NCBI GenBank assembly: GCA_025055215.1 | Contig: JANWYO010000261.1 | Coordinates: 1-40,521 of the forward strand | Reading direction: 5' to 3' | Length of the DNA: 40,521 bases | DNA from: Gemmataceae bacterium | GTDB taxonomy: Bacteria; Planctomycetota; Planctomycetia; Gemmatales; Gemmataceae | Part shown: positions 16,284 to 24,388 of the stretch, piece by piece | How the letters are laid out: each line of letters starts with the position of its first letter | Numbering within the stretch: position 1 is the stretch's first letter | The notes under the pieces: model-generated | The model's database searches: none | The model's input: the letters and a program-made list of their open reading frames with translations, nothing else | What the model was told of the DNA's origin: nothing | Position numbers and translations under genes: made by a program

Positions 16284-18542
16284 ATGCCGGCTGCGCCACC
16301 CATCACCCTCAGCCCGGACCTGGAACGGCGCAAAAAGGTCCGCCTTCGCCTCCGCTCCGACCTGACGATCACCCCGACTCGTTACGAGGGCAAGACCTAT
16401 CACATCGTCAAGGATCCGGTTAGCCTCCGCTACTACCGCTTCAAAGAGCAAGAGTATTTCCTTCTGCGGATGATGGATGGCAAGCACACCTTGGACGAGA
16501 CGCAGAAGGAGTTTGAGAAGCGCTTTCGGCCGGAGCGGTTGTCGCTGGAAGACCTGGAGGCATTCGCCCAGCAGCTGCTGAAAGTGGGGCTGGCGCACAA
16601 CGAGTCGCCGCAGGCCGGTCAGCAGCTGTACGAGAACAAGCGGAAGCGCCGGCGGCGTGAGATCCTGGCGGCCCTGACCAACATCCTGTACATCAAGGTT
16701 CCCGCCTACGATCCGGACAAGCTCCTGACGCGGATGCTTCCCTGGTTCCGCTGGATGTTCACGCCGTGGTTCTTCGCCTTCAGTGTGTTGTTCATGCTCT
16801 CGGCCATCCTCCTGGTGGCCACCCATTTCGACACCTTCCTCGACAAGCTGCCGGCCTATCATGAATTTTTCAATTTCCAGAGCCTGGCTTACATGTGGTT
16901 CGCCCTCGGCTCAGTGAAGATCATTCATGAGTTTGGCCACGGCCTGAGCTGCAAGGCCTTCGGCGGCGAAGTCCACGAGATGGGGCTGTTGGCCCTGTGC
17001 CTGTCGCCCGCCATGTATTGCAACGTCTCCGATGCCTGGACGCTGCCCAACAAATGGCACCGCATGATCATCAGCTTCGCGGGCATCTACGTCGAACTGA
17101 TGATCGCCGCCCTGGCCACCTTCATCTGGTGGAACACCCCCTCGCAACCGTTCATCAACAACCTCTGCCTGAGCCTGATGATCGTCTGCTCCGTCAGCAC
17201 GGTGATCTTTAACGGCAATCCGTTGATGCGGTTTGACGGCTACTACGTGTTGGCCGACTGGCTGGAAATTCCCAACCTGCGGGAGAAATCGGGACGGTTC
17301 CTCCAGCGCCTGATCCTCGACAAGTGTCTGGGAGTCGAGGTGGCGCCAGAGCCCTACATGGCCCCTTGGCGGCGCGTCCTGTTCGTGACTTACGCGATTG
17401 TCAGCAAGGTGTACATGTGGGTCGTCACCTTCAGCATCCTCTTTTTCATGCACCGGTTCCTGGAGCCGTACAAATTAGGCATCATCAGCAAAGCGATGAC
17501 CCTGATGGCGGTGGTGTCGCTGTTCGGCTGGCCTCTGGGTCGATTCATCCACAACCTGCACAAGCGGGGGAGACTTCCCGACATGAAGCCCGCGCGTGTC
17601 TGGACCACCTGTACCATCCTGACCCTCATCGTCCTGTTCATTTTCACCGTGCCCCTGCCCGTGGCCCGTGTACGGGAGACGGCCCTGATCGAGTTGAAGC
17701 CGGAAGCGGTCGAGAAGGTATTTGTCCCATTTCCCGGTGGGGTGCTGGAGCACATGCCGATCCGCTATGGGCAATACGTGGAAAAGGGGGACATTCTGGC
17801 CCAGTTCCGCAACATCGAGCTGGAGAACCAGCTGGAGGAGGCCCGGAGCGAATACGACATCCGCACCGCTCAGATTGCCGCCCTCCGCAAGCAGCGCGAT
17901 GAAGCGTTCGATCCGCTGGAGCGGGAAGCGATCAACGTGCGCATCCAGGCGGTCATCGGGGAACAGGAACAATTCTTCCGCAAGCAGCAGACGCTGTCCG
18001 AGGCATTTCGCCGCCTGGTATTGCGGGCCCCCCGCTCCGGCGTGGTCATCAACCCGCCGCGGGTCGAGGAAATCGGCAAGCTTTGGGAGAAAGACTCGGA
18101 CCAGCCGTTCTGTAGCATCGGTGATCCGAGCCAGCTGCGGGCCTTGGTCCCCGTGCCGCCGATGGACTATCGCCTCCTCAAGGACAACTTCCACAACTGC
18201 CGGCGTCGCAATGCCGACCTGCTTGCCACCATTCGCGTCAAGGGCCAGGTCGAGCGGACCTGGCCCGGCCGGGTGTCCCAGCTGCCGGAGGCCTCGGCCA
18301 CGGAGGTGCCCATCCAGCTAACCACCCGCGGAGGCGGCCCCTTGGCTGTTAAGCCGACTTCCCGGCCGGACCGGCTTGAACCGCAGAGTCAGCAGTACCT
18401 GGTGGCCGTCGATTTCCTCCAGGCGGATCGCTCGATCTGTCCGGGAACGCTCGCCCAGGTGAAGATCCACTGCGAGTGGCAGACGATCGCCTGGTGGTTG
18501 TGGCGGGTGATAAATGCCACCTTCGACTTGGGGTTGATCTGA
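16284..18542 (+). CDS. M50 site-2-type zinc protease with N-terminal PqqD-like and C-terminal HlyD-like domains
   Basis: A 752-aa polytopic protein. Residues about 20-110 look like a PqqD/RRE winged helix (YYRFKEQEYFLLRMMDGKHTL, then LEAFAQQLLKVGL), a fold that binds leader peptides in RiPP systems. The membrane core has the zinc motif HEFGH (215-219) and the third ligand D318 in NGNPLMRFDGYY (310-321), both intact, so it should be active. About six to eight membrane segments surround these. From about residue 470 there is an HlyD-like part: GGVLEHMPIRYGQYVEKGD, a coiled coil, VLRAPRSGVVINPP and a barrel ending SICPGTLAQVKI. Start ATG 16284 follows GGGAGGA. Family known from peptide-zinc-metalloprotease annotations; substrate unknown. 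Confidence 0.88.
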   Translation: MPAAPPITLSPDLERRKKVRLRLRSDLTITPTRYEGKTYHIVKDPVSLRYYRFKEQEYFLLRMMDGKHTLDETQKEFEKRFRPERLSLEDLEAFAQQLLKVGLAHNESPQAGQQLYENKRKRRRREILAALTNILYIKVPAYDPDKLLTRMLPWFRWMFTPWFFAFSVLFMLSAILLVATHFDTFLDKLPAYHEFFNFQSLAYMWFALGSVKIIHEFGHGLSCKAFGGEVHEMGLLALCLSPAMYCNVSDAWTLPNKWHRMIISFAGIYVELMIAALATFIWWNTPSQPFINNLCLSLMIVCSVSTVIFNGNPLMRFDGYYVLADWLEIPNLREKSGRFLQRLILDKCLGVEVAPEPYMAPWRRVLFVTYAIVSKVYMWVVTFSILFFMHRFLEPYKLGIISKAMTLMAVVSLFGWPLGRFIHNLHKRGRLPDMKPARVWTTCTILTLIVLFIFTVPLPVARVRETALIELKPEAVEKVFVPFPGGVLEHMPIRYGQYVEKGDILAQFRNIELENQLEEARSEYDIRTAQIAALRKQRDEAFDPLEREAINVRIQAVIGEQEQFFRKQQTLSEAFRRLVLRAPRSGVVINPPRVEEIGKLWEKDSDQPFCSIGDPSQLRALVPVPPMDYRLLKDNFHNCRRRNADLLATIRVKGQVERTWPGRVSQLPEASATEVPIQLTTRGGGPLAVKPTSRPDRLEPQSQQYLVAVDFLQADRSICPGTLAQVKIHCEWQTIAWWLWRVINATFDLGLI

Positions 18543-18573
18543 CGGGAGCCGAGGGCTTGCGAGTGCCAGCGCC

Positions 18574-19245
18574 ATGGGGACGAGCGGGAACATGAGGGCG
18601 TCGGTGAGTGCCGCGGAACGCCGCAAAGCCACCTCCGCGCAGAGCCGTCGTCGATTGCGTTCGCAGGAGCAACGGCCGCTTGTGCTCCGGCGAGCTCAGG
18701 AGGTCTTGAGCCAGTGCGGCTATCGGGACACCACCTGGGCGCGCGTCGCCGAGGCCGCCGGTGTCTCGGAGACGACCGTCAGCCGCATGTTCAAGACCAA
18801 GGCCGGCCTCGTGCGGGCGATCCTCGAGGAATTGGCGACCGCCACCGTGCGCCGCTGGCGCGGCGAGATGGCGTTGATGAGCGACCCGCTGGGAAAATGG
18901 CACGCGGCTGCCGATTTCTGCACGACGGCGGCCCGGGAGCATGCCGAGACGCTCCGCCTGCTCTACCGCGTTTACCACGAGGCGGACGACCCCGACGTCA
19001 CCGCGGCGGTCCAAGGCCTTGGCCAGGAGGTCGAAGACCTCCTGGCCGACATCATCCGCGAAGGGCAGCAGGCCGGCGTCTTCCGCTTGTCGCTCGATCC
19101 CCGCGTCGCAGCCTGGGAATTGGTGCATGCGACCATCGGCCGAGCAGTCACCGCGACGTTGCCGGTCCCCGTGGTGCAATCGGAAACTTACGCCGCGCAG
19201 GCGCATGATTGCGCCCTCCACGGCCTGCTCAAGACCGACGTGTGA
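18574..19245 (+). CDS. TetR/AcrR-family transcriptional regulator
   Basis: A TetR-type repressor of up to 223 aa. The DNA-binding domain is RAQEVLSQCGYRDTTWARVA, then AGVSETTVSRMFKTKAGLV, with the classical turn; the C-terminal helical ligand domain (LADIIREGQQAGVFRL) is of normal length. Start is uncertain: ATG 18574, ATG 18592 and GTG 18604 are in frame, and the last has GAGG 5 nt upstream. The N-terminus before the helix-turn-helix is Arg/Ser-rich and may be partly untranslated. It follows the M50 gene by 31 bp and is likely co-transcribed with the adaptor operon; the palindrome at 11813-11830 is a possible target. Ligand unknown. Confidence 0.88.
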   Translation: MGTSGNMRASVSAAERRKATSAQSRRRLRSQEQRPLVLRRAQEVLSQCGYRDTTWARVAEAAGVSETTVSRMFKTKAGLVRAILEELATATVRRWRGEMALMSDPLGKWHAAADFCTTAAREHAETLRLLYRVYHEADDPDVTAAVQGLGQEVEDLLADIIREGQQAGVFRLSLDPRVAAWELVHATIGRAVTATLPVPVVQSETYAAQAHDCALHGLLKTDV

Positions 19246-19414
19246 TGCTCCCCCCAGGGCCGGAAGAAGCCCCGGCCGACATTTTTCCGAGTTTTGCTCT
19301 TTGCATTCGGCCGGCGATCGGTCAAGATCGAATCAGCCATGAATCGCCCGCCTGCCTGGCGGCGGCTGGGGCCGGGCTGCGGCTTGCCGTCGCTTCTGCG
19401 AGTCCCGGTTTTGG

Positions 19415-22036
19415 ATGAGGATTGTTTCCGTGGTGCGTACTGGGTTGATGATTGCGGCGTTGGGGGGCTTGCTGACTGTCTCTGGTGGTGGAGCCCAGGA
19501 CAAGCCCGTGAAAAAGAAGCCACCGGAACCGCCCGTCAAGAAGGCGGCCACTCCAGCGGAGGAGTTGGACACCCTCCCGGGCTTTCGCGTGGAGCTTCTG
19601 TACACTGCCGACCCGCCGACCGAAGGATCCTGGATCAACCTGGCGAAAGACCACAAAGGCCGACTGTTGATAGGCGGTCAGCGCGGGCAGCCGATGTTGC
19701 GGATGACGTTGGCCAACGGCAAGGTCGGGAAGGTGGAAAAGCTGTCAGTCCCGCTCACCGAGGTGATGGGACTTTTGTATGCGTTCGACAGCTTGTACGT
19801 CGTCGGCGCCGGTCCGGGCGGGGCTTACGGGCTGTATCGCTGCCGCGACACCAAGGGAACCGACCAATTCGACGACATCAAACTCCTGAAAGACTTCCGC
19901 GCCGGCGGAGAACATGGCGCCCACGCGGTGGTCCTCGGCCCGGATCGCAAGAGCTTGTGGGTCCTCAACGGCAACCACACCGACGTGCCGCCGGGGATGT
20001 CGCCGCAGTCGCCCCACCGCAATTATCAAGAAGACTTGCTGCTGCCCCGACAATGGGACGGCAACGGCCACGCCGCCGGCCGCCTGGCGCCCGGCGGCTA
20101 CGTCCTCCGCACCGACCCGGACGGCCAGACTTGGGAACTCATGCTCGGTGGTTTCCGCAACGCCTACGACATGGCCTTCAACGCCGACGGCGAATTGTTC
20201 ACCTTCGACAGCGATATGGAATGGGATTGGGGCTTGCCGTGGTATCGCCCCACCCGGGTCAACCACTGCACCAGCGCCGCGGAGTTCGGCTGGCGCTCCG
20301 GCACCGGCAAATGGCCCGACTACTACCCCGACAGCCTCCCCGCCGTCGTCAACATCGGCATCGGCTCACCCACCGGCGTCACCACCGGCGCCGGCGCCCG
20401 TTTCCCCGCCCGCTATCAGAAGGCACTCTACATCTGCGACTGGACCTACGGCCGGCTCATGGCCGTGCACCTGACCCCCAAAGGATCCAGCTACACGGCC
20501 ACTTTTGAAAACTTCGTCGCTCCCAAGGGGCTGAAAGGAGACGGCCGCAAGCTGCCGCTCAACCTCACCGACGTCGTCGTCGGTGACGACGGGGCGTTGT
20601 ACTTCACGGTGGGTGGCCGAAATACCCAGGCTGCCCTCTACCGGGTGACGTATGTCGGGCCGGAATCGACGGCCCCAGCCGACCTGCGCGACGCCGAGGG
20701 GGCCAAGGAGCGGGCCCTGCGGCGGTCGCTGGAAGCGTACCACGGCCGAGCGGATCCCCAGGCGGTGGCGGCGGCATGGCCGCATCTGGGCAGCGACGAC
20801 CGCTTTTTGCGGTACGCGGCCCGAATCGCCGTCGAAAGCCAGCCGCTGAGCGAATGGCAGGCCCGCGCCGTAGCGGAGACCCGCCCGACGGCGGCCCTGA
20901 CCGCATTGTTGGCGTTGGCCCGCTGCGGCCCACGGGAGAGCCAGCCCGCGCTCCTGACGGCGCTGGCCCGGTTTCCTCTGGCCTCGCTGCCGGAAGACCT
21001 CCAACTCGACAAGCTGCGCGTGTTGGGCGTCAGCTTCGCGCGCCAAGGGCGGCCGGCCTCTCCCGAGGCCGTCCGCCAGCTGGTCGCCGAGCTGGACCCG
21101 CTGTTTCCCAGCAGCAGCGAGCGGCTCAACCGGGAGCTGGCGATGGTGCTCATTTACCTGGGGGCGCCGCGCGTCGCGGAAAAGTCGCTGAAGCTGATGG
21201 CTGCCGCCCGGACGCAGCCGGACCGGCTCCATTACCTCTTCCACCTGCGGACACTGCCGATCGGCCACTGGACGCTGCCGCAGCGGCGGGAGTATTTCGC
21301 CTACTGGTCGAAGGAGCAGAAAAAGTTGCCCCACGACCCAGAGCTGTTGCGGTGGTTTGCCGAGGCCGGTCGACCGCCTGCCGACGGCAACAGCTTTGCC
21401 AACTACATGAAGAATTTCTTCAAGGAGGCGACGGCGAACCTCTCCCAAGACGAGCGGCAGGCCTTGGCCGACCAGCTGAAGGCCATCGACCAGGCGAGCA
21501 TCCGCACCTACGACATCAAGCCGCGGCCGGTGGTCAAGGAATGGAAGATGGAGGACTTGTTGCCGCTGCTGGATCGCGTCGATCGCGGCCGGAATTTCGC
21601 CCGGGGCCAGGAAGCGTATCTGGCCGCTCAATGCATCAAGTGCCATCACTTCGGCAACGAGGGGGGGACGATTGGGCCCGACCTGACGGCCATCGCCGCT
21701 CGCTTCAGCCGCCGCGACATGCTGGAATCGATCCTGGAGCCGAGCAAGGTCATCTCCGAGCAGTACCAGAACGAGGTCATCACTACCGTTGCAGGCAAGG
21801 TCTATACCGGCCGCCTGATGGACGAGACCGCGGACACGCTCGTCCTCCAGCCGGACCCGCTCTCCCCGGAGCGGGTCGAGATCCGCAAAGCGGACGTGGA
21901 GACGCGGGCCCCATCGAAGGTTTCACCGATGCCGGAGCATCTGGTGGACGTGCTGACCGCCGAGGAAATCCTCGACTTGTTGGCCTACCTGGAATCGATG
22001 GGTCGGCGGAACTACCGGGCGTTTCACCAGAAGTAG
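19415..22036 (+). CDS. secreted PVC-type heme protein: sugar-dehydrogenase-like propeller, helical repeats and CxxCH cytochrome domain
   Basis: An 873-aa exported protein of a family expanded in Planctomycetes. After a signal peptide (hydrophobic core [11 protein letters not shown]) comes a long beta-propeller related to soluble glucose/sorbosone dehydrogenases ([58 protein letters not shown]). The middle (about 430-700) is Ala/Leu-rich helical repeats. Near the end a single heme site CIKCH (740-744) in [20 protein letters not shown] is followed by the usual heme-domain sequence with [17 protein letters not shown]. It should be a periplasmic redox enzyme, perhaps oxidising sugars. The exact start is uncertain: ATG 19415 has no clear ribosome site. 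It stands alone, closed by a hairpin at 22079-22116. Confidence 0.88.
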   Translation: MRIVSVVRTGLMIAALGGLLTVSGGGAQDKPVKKKPPEPPVKKAATPAEELDTLPGFRVELLYTADPPTEGSWINLAKDHKGRLLIGGQRGQPMLRMTLANGKVGKVEKLSVPLTEVMGLLYAFDSLYVVGAGPGGAYGLYRCRDTKGTDQFDDIKLLKDFRAGGEHGAHAVVLGPDRKSLWVLNGNHTDVPPGMSPQSPHRNYQEDLLLPRQWDGNGHAAGRLAPGGYVLRTDPDGQTWELMLGGFRNAYDMAFNADGELFTFDSDMEWDWGLPWYRPTRVNHCTSAAEFGWRSGTGKWPDYYPDSLPAVVNIGIGSPTGVTTGAGARFPARYQKALYICDWTYGRLMAVHLTPKGSSYTATFENFVAPKGLKGDGRKLPLNLTDVVVGDDGALYFTVGGRNTQAALYRVTYVGPESTAPADLRDAEGAKERALRRSLEAYHGRADPQAVAAAWPHLGSDDRFLRYAARIAVESQPLSEWQARAVAETRPTAALTALLALARCGPRESQPALLTALARFPLASLPEDLQLDKLRVLGVSFARQGRPASPEAVRQLVAELDPLFPSSSERLNRELAMVLIYLGAPRVAEKSLKLMAAARTQPDRLHYLFHLRTLPIGHWTLPQRREYFAYWSKEQKKLPHDPELLRWFAEAGRPPADGNSFANYMKNFFKEATANLSQDERQALADQLKAIDQASIRTYDIKPRPVVKEWKMEDLLPLLDRVDRGRNFARGQEAYLAAQCIKCHHFGNEGGTIGPDLTAIAARFSRRDMLESILEPSKVISEQYQNEVITTVAGKVYTGRLMDETADTLVLQPDPLSPERVEIRKADVETRAPSKVSPMPEHLVDVLTAEEILDLLAYLESMGRRNYRAFHQK

Positions 22037-22046
22037 GCGACGGCCG

Positions 22047-22066
22047 ACGCTGGCCGCTGCCAGCGT
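22047..22066 (+). terminator. hairpin just after the heme-protein gene
   Basis: A perfect 8-bp stem (ACGCTGGC / GCCAGCGT, loop CGCT) 10 nt past the stop codon. It has no T run and is followed by a second, longer hairpin, so the two may act together. Confidence 0.4.
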
Positions 22067-22078
22067 GCCGGTCGAGAG

Positions 22079-22116
22079 ACGAAGAACGCCTGGCGACCGC
22101 CGCCAGGCGTCTTCGT
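22079..22116 (+). terminator. 16-bp hairpin terminator between the heme-protein gene and purC
   Basis: Arms ACGAAGA-CGCCTGGCG (one bulged A on the left) and CGCCAGGCGTCTTCGT pair over 16 bp with a 5-nt loop, followed by TTGG. Strong and well placed as an end for the upstream transcript, although the T run is short. Confidence 0.6.
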
Positions 22117-22172
22117 TTGGGGAAGAGTTGGTGCACAGGATAAACGCCGCGGTTCGCGGAGCTTGCGCGGGA

Positions 22173-23078
22173 ATGGTGCCGATGTCGCACGTGCCGTTAC
22201 TGCGGAGCGAGGTCGCTGGTTTCCCCTGCCGCCGTGGCAAGGTGCGCGATGTCTACGACCTGGGCGATCGGCTCGTCCTTGTGGCCACCGACCGCATCAG
22301 CGCCTTCGATTGGGTCCTGCCGACCGGCATCCCGGATAAAGGGCGAATCCTCACCGCCATGTCGTGTTTCTGGTTCGACTTTCTTGGCGAGCCGAACCAC
22401 CTGCTGAGTACCGAGGTGACAGACCTGCCGCCGGCCTTCGTGGCCCAGGCCGACGTGCTGCGCGGACGGGTGATGTTGGTGCGCAAGACCGAGGTCGTGC
22501 CGGTGGAGTGCGTGGCCCGAGGTTACTTGGCGGGGTCGGGATGGAAGGAATATCAGCGGCAAGGGGCGGTCTGCGGCGTGGCCTTGCCGCCGGGGCTGCG
22601 AGAAAGCGACCGCCTGCCGGAGCCGATCTTCACGCCGGCGACCAAGGCGCAGTCCGGCCACGATATGAACATCGGCTTCGACGAGATGGCCCGTCTGGTG
22701 GACCAAGCGGTGGCCGAGGAGTTGCGGCGGCGAACCCTGGCCATCTACCGCCGGGCCGCGGACTATGCCCTGGGCCGGGGCATCATCGTGGCCGACACCA
22801 AGCTGGAATGGGGCCGACTCGCTTCGGGCGAGCACATACTGATCGACGAAGTCCTGACGCCGGACAGCTCACGTTTCTGGCCCGTGGCGGGCTATCAGCC
22901 AGGGCGCAGTCAGGAGTCGTTCGACAAGCAATTCGTCCGCGACTGGCTGGAGACGACTCGCTGGGACAAGAACTCGCCCCCACCTCCGCTGCCTGCGGAG
23001 GTGGTGGCGCGGACGCGGGACCGCTATGTCGAAGCCTACGAACGCCTGACCGGCCAACGCTTCGCCGCGACGGCGTAG
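22173..23078 (+). CDS. purC: phosphoribosylaminoimidazole-succinocarboxamide synthase (SAICAR synthetase)
   Basis: Joins CAIR and aspartate with ATP in purine synthesis. The 301-aa protein is of the longer PurC type (about 300 aa): [20 protein letters not shown] is the nucleotide-binding start, [17 protein letters not shown] the following signature, [28 protein letters not shown] and [13 protein letters not shown] are further family motifs, with [15 protein letters not shown] near the end. Start at ATG 22173 or ATG 22182; neither has a strong ribosome site, and the longer frame from 22065 would cross the terminator hairpin, so it is rejected. It is convergent with the Fur gene, with only 16 bp between the stops. 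Confidence 0.96.
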   Translation: MVPMSHVPLLRSEVAGFPCRRGKVRDVYDLGDRLVLVATDRISAFDWVLPTGIPDKGRILTAMSCFWFDFLGEPNHLLSTEVTDLPPAFVAQADVLRGRVMLVRKTEVVPVECVARGYLAGSGWKEYQRQGAVCGVALPPGLRESDRLPEPIFTPATKAQSGHDMNIGFDEMARLVDQAVAEELRRRTLAIYRRAADYALGRGIIVADTKLEWGRLASGEHILIDEVLTPDSSRFWPVAGYQPGRSQESFDKQFVRDWLETTRWDKNSPPPPLPAEVVARTRDRYVEAYERLTGQRFAATA

Positions 23079-23094
23079 CGTTGCCCGCTACGTG

Positions 23095-23583
23095 TCAAAT
23101 CATGTCGAGCCGGCGCTTGGTGACGCGGGCCCGATTGCACTCGGCGCAGGTGCCGCGGACGATGAACGTGTGCCCGGTGCGGTGGAATTGGTGCTCGCGG
23201 CAGACATCGTTCAGGATGGTTTCCAGCGTGCTGTTCTGGAACTCGATCATGTTGCCGCACGCCTCGCACACGAGGTGTTCGTGCTGCGGGTAGCCGTAGT
23301 CGTGCTCGTAGAACGTCTTCGACCCCAACTCCAGGCGGCGCAGCAGGCCGGCATCGACCAACTTGGCCAGGGTCCGATAGATGGTCGCCCGGCTGACACG
23401 GAAGCCGGCTTGCTTCATGCGGTCGATCAGTTGGTCCGCGTCGAAATGATGGTGCTGCGAGAAGATGTAGCGCACCATGTCGCGCTGCTGTTCGGTGTAG
23501 CGCTGCGGCTTGGGCCGGCTGGCCAAGTATTCCCGAAACTTGCTTTCTGGACTTTGTGAAACTTGCACGGCCGGCAATGACAC
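23095..23583 (-). CDS. Fur-family metal-responsive regulator
   Basis: A 162-aa member of the Fur/Zur/PerR family. The winged helix shows YTEQQRDMVRYIFSQHHHFD and SRATIYRTLAKLVDAGLLRR; the dimerisation domain has HDYGYPQHEHLVCEACG, then HTFIVRGTCAECN, so both CxxC pairs of the structural zinc site are present. The H-x-H in PQHEHLVC is the expected regulatory metal site. It has a 40-residue N-terminal part before the DNA-binding core, a little longer than in enteric Fur. GTG 23583 is the start: GGAGG lies 8 nt upstream. I cannot tell iron, zinc or peroxide sensing from the sequence, and no Fur-controlled transport gene is next to it. Confidence 0.94.
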   Translation of the reverse strand: MSLPAVQVSQSPESKFREYLASRPKPQRYTEQQRDMVRYIFSQHHHFDADQLIDRMKQAGFRVSRATIYRTLAKLVDAGLLRRLELGSKTFYEHDYGYPQHEHLVCEACGNMIEFQNSTLETILNDVCREHQFHRTGHTFIVRGTCAECNRARVTKRRLDMI

Positions 23584-23663
23584 GGCCTGATCCTCCGGTG
23601 TCGAGGCGGATCCCCCGCTCGGCTAGAGAGGCGACTTACCCTCGGCGAACACGAGGCGCCGCT

Positions 23664-23693
23664 ATTCTACATCGGACCGCAAAACGGCGCCAA
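23664..23693 (-). promoter_or_regulatory. putative promoter of the Fur-family gene
   Basis: On the minus strand TTGGCG (23688-23693), 18 bp, TAGAAT (23664-23669). The transcript would start about 75 nt before GTG 23583. Fair -10, moderate -35. Confidence 0.4.
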
Positions 23694-23714
23694 CGGCTGC
23701 CGCGGATCAAGAGA

Positions 23715-23747
23715 GACCGCCCGGCGCAACTCCTTGGCCGGGCGGTC
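23715..23747 (-). terminator. terminator of the FlgM-like gene
   Basis: A perfect 11-bp stem (GACCGCCCGGC / GCCGGGCGGTC, 11-nt loop) 21 nt past the stop at 23769. On the minus strand it is followed by CTCTCTT, a pyrimidine tract with several T, as in an intrinsic terminator. Confidence 0.65.
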
Positions 23748-23768
23748 GTCAGCTGGTGGGCTGCGGGG

Positions 23769-24002
23769 CTATTCCGATTGCAGGTCCGCCCAAAGGCGGT
23801 CGAGGGCGATGGCCCATTTTTCGGGCGTTTCGTAGGTGCCGGCCGCGATTTCGCGCCGGACCCGTTCGACCAGTTCGGTGCGGATGGCGCCGTCGGCGCG
23901 TGGGGGGCGTCGTCGGGGCGGTTTGGGTGGCGGCGTTTGAGACCACCAGTCGCGGGAGCGGGTGATGGGACCAGGCAGGCAGCTGGGACCGTGTGCGTGC
24001 AT
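23769..24002 (-). CDS. small FlgM-like protein
   Basis: A 77-aa protein. The first 38 residues are Pro/Arg/His-rich and probably disordered (SQTPPPKPPRRRPPRADG); the second half, IRTELVERVRREIAAGTYET and PEKWAIALDRLWADL, resembles the C-terminal sigma-binding helices of the anti-sigma-28 factor FlgM, whose hallmark is VxxLRxxIxxGxY followed by an amphipathic helix. Start ATG 24002 is chosen because GGGGAG lies about 9 nt before it; the frame is open further up but across the promoter. It has its own promoter and terminator, so it is a single-gene unit. No flagellar gene is nearby, so the partner may be another sigma factor. Gene reality is well supported, function only by motif. Confidence 0.68.
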   Translation of the reverse strand: MHAHGPSCLPGPITRSRDWWSQTPPPKPPRRRPPRADGAIRTELVERVRREIAAGTYETPEKWAIALDRLWADLQSE

Positions 24003-24066
24003 GGGTCTTTCTCCCCTGACGGCCAAGGCCGCACCGACGGCGCGGACGAGCCTCGCCGGCAGGAAC

Positions 24067-24096
24067 ATCATAGGGTTTGGGATAGGGCAGAATCAA
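24067..24096 (-). promoter_or_regulatory. promoter of the FlgM-like gene
   Basis: On the minus strand TTGATT (24091-24096), 18 bp, TATGAT (24067-24072): both boxes differ from consensus at one or two positions. The leader would be about 58 nt. Confidence 0.55.
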
Positions 24097-24388
24097 CCCT
24101 TTCGGCCGCCGGGACAGGAACTCTGCGGCCGAGGCGATGACGGGTCACACGATTCTGCTGGGTCGTTACATGCCTTCTAACGGGTCGGGCCGCTCGAACC
24201 GACGGGGCTGAACACCCCGCCGCGTCTGCCGATGGGCACCCTTCGGACCGGCGGCCCCAGGTCCGCGATGCTCGGAGGAGTTACTGTTCAGCTGCTCACT
24301 CCGCGGCGTTCCAGTACTAGGTATCGTCTCCACGCCGGGGGAGGTTTAGGTAATCCGACGCTGCCCTGCACCAACTTCGCAAGCTGGA
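24097..24388. other. non-coding stretch with several hairpins, unexplained
   Basis: About 290 bp between the secreted glycosidase-like gene and the FlgM-like promoter. It is less GC-rich than genes around it. A 7-bp hairpin directly past the glycosidase stop (24371-24387, CCAACTT / AAGCTGG, one G-U pair) may be its terminator. Further on are CGGGG-CTGAACA-CCCCG and CGGACC/GGTCCG inverted repeats. Short frames here have no plausible start signals. I could not match it to tmRNA, RNase P RNA, SRP RNA or 5S rRNA by eye. Confidence 0.4.

Noticed and set aside
14301-16862. Long minus-strand frame (about 850 codons)
   Set aside because: Antisense to the lipoprotein and M50 genes, which have clear motifs, signal peptide and ribosome sites.
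24150-24260. Possible tRNA or tmRNA (a GGTTCGA string on the minus strand)
   Set aside because: The arms next to it do not form a T stem and no acceptor or anticodon stem could be built.
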